From Aphelidium insulamus (Eukaryota > Aphelidiomycota > Aphelidea > Aphelidiaceae), in NCBI GenBank assembly GCA_036784855.1, contig JAZDSV010000032.1, positions 118,183 to 182,182 on the forward strand: a DNA stretch of 64,000 nucleotides. Direction: 5' to 3'. The notes beneath the pieces are model-generated. The model searched no databases, was not told the origin of the DNA, and saw only the letters and a list, made by a program, of their open reading frames with translations. Both the position numbers and the translations under genes were made by a program. Positions within the stretch are counted from its first letter, which is position 1; each line of letters begins with the position of its first letter. Shown here one piece after another: positions 32,154 to 43,576 of this stretch.

Positions 32154-33107
32154 TCAAGCACGGCTATAGCGCTTGCGATACGATTCTTCGCGCATTTTGC
32201 TGGCTGTCAAACGATATTGAACCAACATGCCGATAACAGCCAAGAATAGCCACGCTCCAAGCATTCCGTAGATGGCGTTATTGTTCAGCTGATAGCGGCT
32301 TGCATCGCCCTTGAGCAGCGCCGTCCAAATGTTGTAGAAGCCCGTCTTGGCAAACAGATCAATGCCCATCATCACGGCGAATGCACCCGCAATCGCCGTC
32401 GATGCAATGATGACGGTGTGCTCAAACAGCAGGGCCAGCACTCCGCACACCAGCGCCAGTCCGCCGATAAACACATTACGACCAACATCACTGGCAATGA
32501 CAGAGTTGGAGGACCAGCTGAGCACAAACACGGCGAGCGTGAACCCGCCCAGTGCCCCCACAAAGAACAGTCCCACGCGCCACAGCAACATCATCAACAC
32601 GCCGCCAATGAGTCCGCCCGCGAGACAGATGCCCACGTAGATCAGTTCGCGCTTGTCGCCCCACGCCGGCTGACCCGTAGCGGAATCAATCGGCTCCACA
32701 TTGATGAGTATGCTGAATGCCACGATGGAGAAGACGTAGAAGCCGCCAATGAAGAGAACAGTGCGGAACAGGTACCGGCCAAACAGCAGCAACAGCAGCC
32801 CCGTCAGCATGAGCACAACTGCCACCGCCTTGACCGACGCATCACTGTACTCGCCGTATGCGGTGCTGCTGGGCTGGCTTGGCGGCGGGCTGGGCGAGCT
32901 ACTTTTCTGGCTGTCGGCCACGGCTGTGCCACTTGCGGCTGTGTCGCCACTGTCCGGCGTTGTTTGACGCTTTCTCAAATGGAGTAGCATCTCGCGGCCA
33001 TACTGCAGTGCAGACGGAGAGGGGGCGATGGAGCATTGCACGCCCGCCGTAAAGAGCCCCATGCACAGCAACGTGGCCGCAGTGACGAGCAGTTGGGATA
33101 TTTTCAT
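32154..33107 (-). CDS. DUF4203/TMEM198-type multi-pass membrane protein with signal peptide
   Basis: 317 residues from MKISQLLVTAATLLCMGLF. The signal peptide is followed by a polar Ser/Pro-rich segment of about 80 residues with a KR site, then seven to eight TM helices with many glycines (LMLTGLLLLLFGRYLFRTVL, LIYVGICLAGGLIGGVLMML, VFIGGLALVCGVLALLF), the pattern of the DUF4203 family that includes TMEM198. Fungal members are uncharacterised; TMEM198 has been linked to Wnt/LRP6 in animals. Intronless. Longer upstream reading lacks an ATG with a signal sequence, so this start was preferred. Confidence 0.8.
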   Translation of the reverse strand: MKISQLLVTAATLLCMGLFTAGVQCSIAPSPSALQYGREMLLHLRKRQTTPDSGDTAASGTAVADSQKSSSPSPPPSQPSSTAYGEYSDASVKAVAVVLMLTGLLLLLFGRYLFRTVLFIGGFYVFSIVAFSILINVEPIDSATGQPAWGDKRELIYVGICLAGGLIGGVLMMLLWRVGLFFVGALGGFTLAVFVLSWSSNSVIASDVGRNVFIGGLALVCGVLALLFEHTVIIASTAIAGAFAVMMGIDLFAKTGFYNIWTALLKGDASRYQLNNNAIYGMLGAWLFLAVIGMLVQYRLTASKMREESYRKRYSRA

Positions 33108-33337
33108 AGTTAAGTATTTTTCGTGTGGTGTGGAATGATGAAGGAATGCGGGCATTGCCGGCATGATTGAGTGCCAGCACGCCGATTGCCATTGCCTCGC
33201 TTCAAACACGCGCTCATTGCCGCGGTGCAATCCTGCTCCGGTCACCGATAGCTACATGGTGACGTGGTGATTTATTCATATTTGAATACATGTACATAGA
33301 GTACATAAATGATGTCACATGTATTGCGTAATAACCA

Positions 33338-35039
33338 TTAGAGGAGCAGCATGCTTTCATCTGCCAAATCGGCCACCTCTTCATCCAGTGTAAAGCAAAT
33401 TGACTGCTCGTTCAGTGCGTCGTAGCCAGCGAATGACTGAGATTTCGGTGTACTGGGCAGATTGTTCGCCATTATCGTCTTTAATATTCCTCGTTTGGCG
33501 TTCGGGGTTCTGAAAGTTGTATTCACACTGTTGAGCGCCGCAAAAGTAACACTCTTTTGCCGCGCAGGTATATTGCCACGGCGAACAGTTCGTGAAGGTG
33601 TTTGTAGCGATTCGCGGACAGAGTCAGACAGCTTTCGTACAGCGGCGGGAGTGTCTTGCAGCGAAGTGACGCCAGCCGTCGACACATCCTCAACCTCATC
33701 TTCAAAGTGGAGAGTTGGCCATCGGAGTCTAGGTATCGACAATGGCGCGTTCTTGGATTGCGGCAAAGGCAGCTGTGCGCGTAGCACCTTGATTCCGGTG
33801 GTTAAGCGTTGCAGGGTGGAATCTGCAAGCTGTCGCAACTCTTCAGCTTCCCTTTCCCTTCGACTTTGTGTCTCAATATCGACAGACGGCAGCTCTTGCG
33901 CCATGAATTCCGTATGATTTTCCGCATGACCGAAAATGGCATGGCGGTGCGATTCGGGAATATCCTCTCCATTTATGTGGTGCCGATAGTACGGCGCCAC
34001 CAGATTCCAGAGCTGTACAACGGCACCGATATCAATCTGTCCATTGTCATCCACGACAATCAAGCTACGCCGCTGCATCTCTGATTCCCACTTTGAGCGG
34101 AATTGTGGCGGAATGATCAGCGACGATGCGACAGCGCTTCCATCTAATATCGGACGGGCGCGATCATTGTGCTGGAGAAATCTCGGCGGCCCGTCACCAA
34201 GCAGTTTATGTAGCCGCGAATATAATTCGCGTACCCGATCGACATCGGCGTCTGAAAGCGGCTGTTGCTCTGTGTTGTCCATTTTCGTTGTCGGCGACGA
34301 TTTCTGGCTGCAGTAAGTGGCTGCAATACGTACTTATGCTTAACTTACTTGACGGACGACACTGTCTCGATATGCGGACTCTAGCTGTGCGGCCAACTGT
34401 TTGTACGCCGCCTCGGCGCTAGCAGACTTTTGTGCAGTGTCCAGCAGTTGCCGGCGATATCGATCAATGTACGCTAGGCGAATGCGTCGTTCCCTGTCAA
34501 AATCTTCAGCCGTCATTTTGCGCTGAGTGGCAGTGTCTGGCGGGAGTCTCAGCGGCAGGGAATCTGTTGCAGCGCCATCATCACCGCTGAGGCGACTTTT
34601 AATCTGTGCAGTGACGGAGCGTAATGCATGCACCGACAGCCACATCAGTGTCTCTTCGTAGCGGTCGCCACGATATTCGTCCAGTACAGACCGCCTCAGC
34701 TGCAGGTCCACTGGCAGAGCTCCATCGCGTTTCAACTGTTCCAGCCACTTGAATGACTGAGCGCGAAAGTCCCGCGCCTGAACAATCCTGTCCACCACCG
34801 GCCAGCACTCGGCAAATCGCTGCATTTATGTCAGGGCACTGTGTATATTGTACACATAGGTAGTATATAAATACCTCGCTCGCCTCAGCTGCGTTAATGG
34901 ATGAGAAGAGAAGCCACAGCGCAGACTCCATGAGCTTTTGTCCGTTGCCGGCATTGCGGCCAGCTTCGTTAAAGTAGGCGCATTGCAATGCTGCATCGCT
35001 GTCTACTGCGTCACTATCTCCTGTCGCTGACGTTTGCAT
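33338..35039 (-). CDS. HAUS6: Augmin complex subunit HAUS6-like
   Basis: Subunit of augmin, which recruits gamma-tubulin to spindle microtubules. Exons 35039-34875, 34819-34349 and 34303-33338 give 533 residues. The N-terminal third matches the HAUS6 N-terminal domain: LMESALWLLFSSINAAEASE, RFAECWPVVDRIVQARDFR, FKWLEQLKRDGALPVDLQLR, RYEETLMWLSVHAL. A helical middle with long coiled coils follows, then a disordered Ser/Thr-Pro-rich tail (TPNAKRG, LPSTPKSQS). Augmin occurs in some filamentous fungi but is absent from budding yeast. Introns are 45 and 55 nt, GT-AG. Confidence 0.75.
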
Positions 35040-35611
35040 TGTGTGCTCTGTGTGATGGAGTCAGCACACTCTGACTGTCATGACAATGCGTCGGCGCCAA
35101 TTACCGATGGGGACACGCAGCGCAGCCAACTCTGCTGTCGGGCGGTACCCCAGCAGCAAGAGATTTGTCCAGAGGTGCTTGCGCCGAGCGCGGCTCTGTG
35201 CAGACAGCGCCGGTGCCTGGCCATGAGTTGGTGCCGAGCGGATTGTCATTCTGATTGTCTGTCTGATCGGCAACTGTCTATGACTATGCTTAAACATGTT
35301 CCCTCCAAGAAAAGAAACGATGCACAATATGTAAATTGTGGTTATATAATTGTAAGTTTATAAATATATAATTTTTTTTTGGGTGAAAAATTAATTTTAT
35401 TTACAATTAAATTGGCAGACCAGAACGTCCCAGCTGGCGAGTTCGATCAACAATGGCCTGACCAATTTGCTGCATTGTGATGAATTGCAGCCTCTGATGT
35501 GCCCGCTGTATAGCAAGACATTCCTTCATGCCGTAGTCTTATAACTTATTTAACTTATAAATTTATAAGTTTATAGTTGTATATTCATTTATATACGATA
35601 CACCAAGAGAT
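35040..35611. other. Intergenic region, 572 bp
   Basis: Spacer between the HAUS6 start and the CARM1 stop. The right part (35350-35400 and 35530-35600) is very AT-rich and probably belongs to the CARM1 3' end; the left part should be the HAUS6 promoter. No gene supported. Confidence 0.55.
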
Positions 35612-37127
35612 CTATTTCCTATGTCCCGGCATGGCGGCATAGTTGGACGGATTGTAGATGCCGGCATACTCTTGCATGGATATCAGCTGCTGCGACGATG
35701 GTGTTTGCCCTTGCTGTTGTAGTTGCTGCATTTGCTGCGAGTACGAATAGTTGTAGGTCTGTTCATGCAGGTTCCAGGTGCCCTCACGGCGGGATGTCGC
35801 TGTCACTGCCGGTTCATCGCTGGTGCCCGCTGTCGCAATGCCCAAGTTGCACGACACGGTGTAGCTGCGCATGGCATTTGCCTCTAGTGTCATCTCGCCA
35901 CGAATAGTGTCGCCGGCATTCACCGCCAATGGATCGCGCAGCAAAAATCGTATCTGCTGCCAGTGCGTCAGGGGCTGGGCCGGATGTGTTGACAACAGAA
36001 TGGATGTGGTGGGTGGCGGCGATGAGTCGGCACGATCCGACATGAATGGCTGGTCCGTGAAGGCACAGTCGAACCATCCCGCGATGCCATGCACCACTCC
36101 TGTGGCCCTCACTTGCCAGCGAATCGGAATGCGAATATGCTGCAGCTCTTCGCAGGTGACTGTGCGAAAGTCCAGTGACGCCGAACTGTTGACCGATGGC
36201 TCGGCGAGCAGGGAGTGCGGTGCAAAGCTGCCCACCACCGGACTGGCAAAGAGTTCTTTGCGCGCCTCGCCGGCCATCGGGGTGTAGTCAATGCCATAAA
36301 AGTCGGTCTGTTCCCAAAACCGCGCTTTAGCAGTAGTCTCCGACCACAGCTGCCCGTCAGTGAACGGCGCCAATAGTATCGTGCCGGTTGTGGGTAATAT
36401 GCGGCCTCCCGGTCGCAGATATTTGTCGCGCGCCTGCACAAACGATTCCAGCATTCGCTCGTGCACCAACAGCACTCCAATGGGTTCTGAAATAATCGTG
36501 TCGACTATACAGGTTGTAGACAAGACAAACTTGCAGTGCTTATATCATATGATAACTATGCACTCACTTGAATGTGGCTCAATGTCTGCGCTTGTCAAGT
36601 CCTCCAATTTCCGGTTAAGCACTCGAAGACGTCCTGCAGGCTGTAGAAATGCATTCACCCCGCTTTCCAAACTGTGGTCCACCAGGGCTTGCAGTTTAGC
36701 TGCCATGGCACTCGCCTCCACTGGACATCAGTGAGTGAGAGGATACATGCCGAGAGTACTAGGCAACCCCACCGGCATAGACGCGGTCGGCACCAGCTTG
36801 ACAGGCAAAAAAGGACAATACACCACTGCCAGCACCGACATCCATCACCCGCTTGCCACGAAAACTGCCCTCGGCCATCTCGGCAACGACCTGGTGGTAG
36901 GTGGCGGTGCGGGTGCTGTCCTGCAGCATGTTTTGCTACCGGAACGGTAAGACACCGAGACATTGAATATACACACTCCACACCGCACGGACCTGGTGCG
37001 TCAGTTGGGCGTAGTACGCAAAGTAGGCGGGGTCACGCTCATTGCTGCCGGCGTCCTTTTCGCTCGGCATATTTTTATCTGGGCGGCTGTTAAATACTGG
37101 CGAGATCGGAACCGCGATCGGCCTCAT
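35612..37127 (-). CDS. CARM1: Type I protein arginine methyltransferase, CARM1/PRMT4-like
   Basis: SAM-dependent asymmetric arginine dimethylation of histones and RNA-binding proteins. Exons 37127-36993, 36935-36773, 36720-36568 and 36504-35612 give 447 residues. Motifs: [11 protein letters not shown] with [17 protein letters not shown] motif [21 protein letters not shown], post-I RVYAVE, the double-E loop [22 protein letters not shown]-like [21 protein letters not shown] and the THW loop [10 protein letters not shown]. The C-terminal Gln/Tyr-rich tail ([16 protein letters not shown]) ends [11 protein letters not shown]. No PH-like CARM1 N-domain. Head to head with MSS51. Confidence 0.93.
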
Positions 37128-37591
37128 TGTCCTTGTCTACAATTATATATATATATATATTTATACATTGTGCCGTGGAAGTAGCTGTGGAAGCTTATGG
37201 AAGTAAGTAGCCAGGTAAGAAGAGTAAGGCCAAGTCAAGAACGTATGTGGTGTTGAACCGTAGCTTTTAGCAAAGCTTTCAATTAGCCACTATGCTGTAC
37301 CACCTTCATCCATCATCCAATGCGCTGTATCTACTTGCTATGTAGTGTGGCTTACTTGCTAAATGCAAAAATCACAACTACCAAATTTCTTGGCACAATA
37401 TTTACTCATGCGGCCTACAGGCAGCTTGTACCTGACTTGCGCATAACGGAATTCGAAAGCCTACATAGTTGTGCTCAAATACATACAGTACTCAAATTAC
37501 AGCATATGCACATATGAATATGCTTCTTCGAATATTGAATATTGTTCTTTCATCTTTCATCTACAAACTGCATTGCATCACAATCAACACA
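37128..37591. promoter_or_regulatory. Bidirectional promoter, CARM1 / MSS51
   Basis: A 464-bp divergent spacer with an AT microsatellite at about 37141-37160, in the presumed CARM1 5' UTR. Apart from a weak open frame without domain match nothing coding is seen. Confidence 0.5.
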
Positions 37592-39476
37592 ATGCTGAAG
37601 CGGGCAACGCACGCGGTCGAGTCGACGCGTCTGTGGCAGTCGCTGCAGAAGAAGCGCGCCGCCGCCGCCCTGACCGATGTAGGGCTGATGTCGCGGCTAA
37701 ACCCCCCGCGACCCCTCTTCGTACCGCTGGCCCAGTCACCGCACCCGGATCTGGCCGAGATGGGTCGCCAGTGCGTGCAGTACTCCTCGTGTCCCGTCTG
37801 TCTGGACATCCACGACCGGCTACCGTCCACAGAGTGGAATGACCTGTCCACCATACCATACGGCACTAGTCGCCGTGACCCGGCACCCAAGGTATACTTC
37901 ATATTCATGTACACTGTTGAGTTTAGTATCTCAACACGTGCACAGAGCCGGTGCCGACCAGAGCACGTGTGCCCCGACTGCGGCTGGCCCACTCACTGCA
38001 CACCCGAACATCACGAGCAGGATCGGGAGAGACACGCGTTGGTGTGCGCGTCACTGCGGCGCTGGACCGAGGACGAGCATGACGACAAGAGCGGCCGTAA
38101 GCGGTGGGAGATGGCGTTCCCGGGCAGGCAGCCCGTGGACAACGTGCTCAACTTCACCAGCTGGCCGACCATATTCACAACGCGTGGCTTCGTGCGGCCG
38201 TTGCTGCAGCAGCCGATTGCACAGCGGCACGTCTCTCGCTTCCTCACCTATCCTTACACGCTGGCCGCCATGTTTAATCAGCCGTGGGTGTATCCGCGGA
38301 CACGTACTGCCATACCGGGTGCGGGCGGTGACGCCGATACTGTTGATGCCGTGAGTGATGAGGTGGCAGCAGAAGATGCCGGTCCACCGCCGTCTGCAGA
38401 ACAAGTGGCAGCTTCAGCGCTAAATGGAGGTGTCACGGACGCCGGTCGTCATTTATTCAGCGGTATGTACGCCATACATGTACTCATATATATAGATATA
38501 CCTCACTTACACATTAATATGCACAGGACTGTCGCACGCCGTTAAGTCAGGAACTGTTGCCGCGGCGAAATTGGCACCACCAAAATCTAGTCGACGACGA
38601 TCCACGCAGTTCACCACTGAGCCGACGGCGCCCGCATTCAACAGCAACCCGTTCCGCATATTCATTGTTGGCCCGCGCACCGAGTGCCGCTTGCCGGCGT
38701 TCGTATGGGAACAGCTGTCGTTCACATTTCCGGGCGTACCATTCCGATTGTACTTTGTTGGACCGGAAGCCCAGCCGCCCATCCTGCCCGTGACATCTAG
38801 TGCTGCACCAGCATCGGCACAGCCACATATTGTGCCCTCCACCCGCATCCATCGCCGCCCGCTTAATATTATCAAGCGATCAACAATTGAAGATACAGAA
38901 ATCAATAGTTCCGCCGTCGAGGAATCGGTGGAGACGGACAGTGCCACCGTCAAGACCACCATTCACTCGATGATTGTGCCGGTGAGTGTGAACTTGCGTA
39001 TGGAGTACATTGCCGCGCCGTACGAGTCGGTGCACGATGCATTCGGCCCATTTGACCGACAGCGCGACCTATTCATCCTATTCAATGCCGGATTGGGCCA
39101 TGGGGCTACGCGCGACATGTGGCGCCCGGCCATCGATCGCATACTGGACACACGCTGTCTGACAGTGGTCACGTCATTGAATGAGCTGGACCAGCGGTCG
39201 GACATGGACGCCCTGCGCACCCAGTGGCCGCACCAATTCAACATGGCAATGGAGCCGTGTGCCAACCCGTTCGCTAGCATGCGCACCGACATCCCCGTGG
39301 ACAGCGTGCACGAGCCGCAGCACTGGGCGCACGCAAACTGGGGCATGTTTGCCGTGATGGGTGTGGGCAAAGAGGTGGACCAGCCGCTGAAGGATGTTCA
39401 CGTTGCGCCTACCGACTCCACTGGCGGCATTGTCTCGTCCATAACATCGTTCCTCCGCCGCTCACTGGGACAGTGA
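37592..39476 (+). CDS. MSS51: MSS51-like mitochondrial zinc-finger protein
   Basis: In yeast Mss51 activates COX1 mRNA translation and couples it to complex IV assembly. Exons 37592-37891, 37946-38462 and 38527-39476 give 588 residues (yeast 436). Visible: a basic N-terminus (MLKRATHAVESTRLWQS), a first Cys cluster (YSSCPVCLDIH), the MYND-type cluster HVCPDCGWPTHCTPEHHEQD, the family core (DKSGRKRWEMAFPGRQP, FTSWPTIFTTRGF, RHVSRFLTYPYTLAAMF) and the conserved C-terminal domain (RIFIVGPRTECRLPAFVWEQ, LFILFNAGLGHGATRDMWRP). The first intron is 54 nt and stop-free. A 30-kb region with several other mitochondrial genes surrounds it. Confidence 0.9.
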
Positions 39477-39682
39477 TCACCCTGAATAGACATTGTGGAA
39501 AGCATGTCAGAGTATGCCGTAGACAAACATTTCTGCACGTTTCAATAATCGGTGCAAAAGACTTGCATTGACAGAGTAATAACAGATAAGGTTATCAAGT
39601 TATTTATAAGGGCTGCAAACGAGCGCCATGCCTTCAACTGACAGAGCGCCTGCCCGAGTCGTAGCTCGCCGACTGACTTAAT

Positions 39683-40302
39683 CTACTTTGGCGCATCCTT
39701 GTACGAGATCGCCTGTTCCTCGCCCATCGCCGTGATCACAGTCACAATCAACTCCTTGCCCTCCTCAAACTCGGCCTTCAACTTGGCGCCCAGTTCACCC
39801 TCGGGCAGGTTCACATCGTCTTTGGTGGAGCCATCCTACCAGGCAATTAATTAATGATTAATTAATGATTGCAAGATAATTAATAGCCACATGATATAAC
39901 AGATCATATGATTACACGTACGGGCAACATCAGGGACAAAAACTCGTCATCAATGTCCAGCAGGGTGTACTCAGTTCGCGACACGTTCGGCACGTCCATG
40001 TTGTGCGTGGACGGGCACAGATCTTCCAGCTTCTTGCCGGTGAAGATGTCAATGCCGATCAAGTGCACCTTGGCGTGGCCGTGCTTGCCTACAGAATACA
40101 ATTAGATTAACAATAGAGCGTTTTAATCCAGTTAGACAAACGAACCAGTCTTGGAGGTGGACATGTCCACAATCTTGCACGGGCGACCCTTCAGCACCAC
40201 GTGGCCATTCTTGCGCAGGGCCGAGCACTGAATGGGGTAGGTGGCGGACGCGCCAGACGCGCCAGCACCTTCGAAAGAGTGCATATCTTCAGAGTCGGCC
40301 AT
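39683..40302 (-). CDS. EIF5A: Translation factor eIF5A
   Basis: Hypusinated elongation factor that relieves ribosome stalling. Exons 40302-40146, 40088-39922 and 39835-39683 give 158 residues. The hypusination loop [14 protein letters not shown] is intact and is split by intron 1 after ACTG. Other family blocks: [59 protein letters not shown]-type [18 protein letters not shown]. Introns 57 and 86 nt. Confidence 0.97.
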
Positions 40303-41476
40303 GGCTAGTGTGGGTGTGGCGGGGAGTGAGAGCTGGTACGAGGGGAATTAGTGCGAGGTGGAAGCGCGCAAATGTGCCAGGGGCAGCAAGGCAGAAAAGT
40401 AAGGTCGGTTTCCGGCGCCGACCTTAACCGATGGATTCACAGTGGCTCTTGTTGTAATTGTTTAATAGTTGCTGTTAATGCATAGTTGCTTCTGCGTTAA
40501 AAATATGCTATACAAATTCAAGCTGAAAAGTATGCTCTCAGTTCAGTACATAATATGTGTACGTAACTTCTTGTCAACGTACTTTGCTGGTTATACGTTA
40601 TTTACATAATTACCGCAACTTCGGAGGCTGACTAGCAATTAGACCACTGGTAGACAATGGTGGACATTAAGCACAAGCAACGATTAAATTCTGTTACATG
40701 AGTATCCATCATACCAATGATGGACTATCTTATTGTTTGCTTTGTGTGGCAAAAGAACGTAGTACATGGACATTTACTATTACGATGGCTAAGTAGAGAT
40801 CAAACACCACAGCGCCATCACCAGTGTCAACTTACCTCAGTATTCAGTATTTCCTGTCATATGTAGCAACATCAATATTATGAGTTTACATACAACAATA
40901 CTAAATACTGAGCTATACAGAGCTGCTAGAACACAAGGTGTTGACAAGCTGATTACCTGATGACGTCTTGGCAAATATCGGGACACCATAACAAGCTGCA
41001 CACATTACAATAACAATATATTCATGTGTATAGTTGGTGGGAAAGCAGATGCAAGGCACACATGCTTACAGCAGACACGCCGTAATATAGACAGCAGGCG
41101 CGCGCTGGCAACTGTCGCAACGGCCGAGAAACAGTCGACAATCTTTTTCTTGTGTGTCAATTGCGGCATTATTGTTCTCCCCTGCTCTGCTCTGCTCTGT
41201 TGGAGGTGCTGGCTGCTGGCTTGTCGCTGTGCTGTGCTGTGCTGTGCTGTGTCGTCACTCACACAGCCTGCGTATTTCACACTTGTATCCTACATACATT
41301 CACCGACACACGAGAACGCTCTGCCTAGTGACGCCGGCGTTTGCTATAATTGCCGTATCGCTGTGCGCTGCATTTGGCGCCGGCGCTGTACATACCTATA
41401 TACCCACTCCCCTCCCTGGCCTGCTGGACCTCTGGCTGGACACACTACTTACTCTTAAGCACGCACACATACACCC
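40303..41476. other. Longest intergenic region, 1174 bp, with promoter palindrome and pentamer repeats
   Basis: Divergent spacer between eIF5A (left) and the disordered-protein gene (right). It holds a 9-bp inverted repeat (40400-40408 with 40418-40426) 100 bp upstream of eIF5A and two pentanucleotide runs: CTGCT/TCTGC units at 41181-41199 and GCTGT units at 41226-41252. Open frames here have no domains and poor codon logic; I find no gene. Confidence 0.6.
41181..41252. repeat. Two pentanucleotide repeat runs
   Basis: CTGCT-type units (41181-41199) and GCTGT units (41226-41252), five to six copies together, separated by a GC-rich 26-bp segment, upstream of the disordered-protein gene. Confidence 0.75.
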
Positions 41477-43461
41477 ATGGCCACCGGCAACATTGCGTGC
41501 CAGACCACCAACGCCGCACCGCTGCCGAGCTCGGCACAGCGTGGCACGCCCATGCCTCACTCGCTGACAAAGCTGTCGTCGGCGCGCACCATTGACCACG
41601 GTGTGGCCACACCTATGCAACAACCACATCAAGCTGTACCGCGCACAGCCATGACGGCACCAGAATCATTACCTGGTGCTTCAAGGTATCGCGACCGCGA
41701 CGTCCGCCACCCAAATGGAAACCACTCCTTCCCACTCCCCGAGCAGCCGGCCAATCCACTTCACGCCAACACTCCACAGAGACCAGCTACTGGTGGTGTA
41801 TCATACTCGCACGTGGCTGCCAGTGCTCTTCACGGCGACAAGAGCGCCGGTAAGGCCGCATCACACCCAACAAACACTCAAGTCACCTCGCCGTGGATAT
41901 TCCCTCCGTGGAAGCGGTATGTGTGTAGCGTGTAGTGCGTGTCTGTTGTGTATCTGTGTCTACTATAGTCAACTTACACAATCTCGCAGGCATACTGAAC
42001 CGCGTGATACTGTTCAACAAAGAGACGGGGATGTCAAATTGCCGCCCAGCAAGACCAATACAGCGCCCGGATGGAGCCCAGTAAGCAGCGACTACGTAGA
42101 CGCACTTCGACAGGGAAATGGGGCCTGGGATGCCGCGGCTGTCGAGTTGCCATGGACTTCGTCGTCCGTGTCTGATGCGGCAGATGTTGACCGCTATGAC
42201 ACGTTGTCGGTGGGCTCTGACCGCAATGTTCCGTCCTCCTCAGTGTCCGTGGATGGTGGACCCTCACGGCGCAACAAACACAATGGCCATAGTCAGCGTC
42301 GACGGTTGTCTTGGACTCACGCTGCACCGGCTGATCTGCTGGCTGCCTCCGCCAGCTCAGCCACTTTATCTACTCGCAGCGACATATATCCGGTGACTGC
42401 GACCGCATCTTCAAATACAAAATCCACAGCTAGTCAGCGGCGACGAAGCCACACTGCCGCCACTCCCGGGCCACCCGCTCGTCCATCCGGCGGGGACATA
42501 CATCAAAATCCTGCCAACACGCGTTCCACCGCGAAACCAAATCATTCCGTTTCTACCGCCGATTTAGAGCGCCGCCTGGGCAAAGTGTCATTGTCTGCCA
42601 ACGCCGCCCCATTCGAGCCGTCTGGCGGAGTGGTTCCGGTTCCTATCGCTTTACCGATAACTCCGCTTTCATCGCCAGCCTTGGCCTCGGCACGTCAGTG
42701 GAACAGCCGTGCGCCAGATCAGTCAATTGTGCAGCAACCGCTCTCAGCCACCACCGCATCATCATCTTTATCATCTTTGCATCAAACTCCGGTGGCCACT
42801 AGTTATGCCGCTGTCAGCGCCTACCACCGCTCAGAGCCATTGATTAGCCACAATGGCGCCACAAGATCACATCCAACCATCACCAGCTCTTCTCCGCAGT
42901 CGACAGTTTCGGCACCAGCATACCAGCGACGAAATAGCCCCGCTGCCCATCATGGTCGTAACGGACGATCAAACGGTAATTCGAGGCACAAGGGCGGCAA
43001 TGGCGGCTCTAGCTATCACACTCCCATTCATGGCATCAGTGGATGTAAGCCAGAGTGGCAGATCACTTATTTTTTGTATTAACATTCCCGCAACCCCATC
43101 AGTGCTAATGACGCCAATGCGACCACAAGTCGACGGTCACTCACAAACCGATCTGGCATTCGAATACCATCCCGCGTATGCAATACGGAACCCAAGTCCG
43201 CGCGCGGGGGATGAGGCCGTGATGCCGGATATAGCCGCTACTGTACCGACGATATCCGCACAAATGGGTGCAGTGCAGGATGTACTAGCCCGCCGCACCT
43301 ATTCAGCACACAGTATCCATGGCGGTCGGGAGGTCGCTTATGATGATTCGGATGATTCGGTGCTGCTGGAGGGTCAAGACGATGCGTCTTACGCGGCCAC
43401 TGGCGGTTGGATCTTGAGCGAAATGCTGCCTAAGCGTCTCACGACAGCCGTGGACTTGTGA
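41477..43461 (+). CDS. Disordered Ser/Thr/Pro/His-rich protein of unknown function
   Basis: Exons 41477-41916, 41990-43044 and 43103-43461 give 617 residues; both joins keep frame with GT-AG introns of 73 and 58 nt. The product is almost entirely low complexity (Ser, Thr, Ala, Pro, Asn, His). Scattered features: DAAAVELPWTSSSVSD, a few RRR patches (SQRRRLSW, SQRRRSH, YQRRNS: possible basophilic kinase sites), and an ordered-looking acidic C-terminus (VAYDDSDDSVLLEGQDD then GGWILSEMLPKRL). No family recognised. Regulatory scaffold or RNA-granule protein is possible but unsupported. Confidence 0.7.
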
Positions 43462-43576
43462 ATGGGTGCTGAATTGGTGGTATTGGTGATGTTGGTTGCA
43501 AGCGCTGATCACATTGATAGAAACATTGTTGATGAAACTTTTGCTTTATTCGGTAGTAATACGATTATGCTTGCCG

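Noticed and set aside
33108-33245. Upstream extension of the DUF4203-like protein.
   Set aside because: It would bury the good signal peptide at MKISQLL inside the protein.
40303-41476. Open frames in the 1.17-kb spacer left of the disordered-protein gene.
   Set aside because: Repeat-derived composition, no domains, no splice logic; treated as intergenic.
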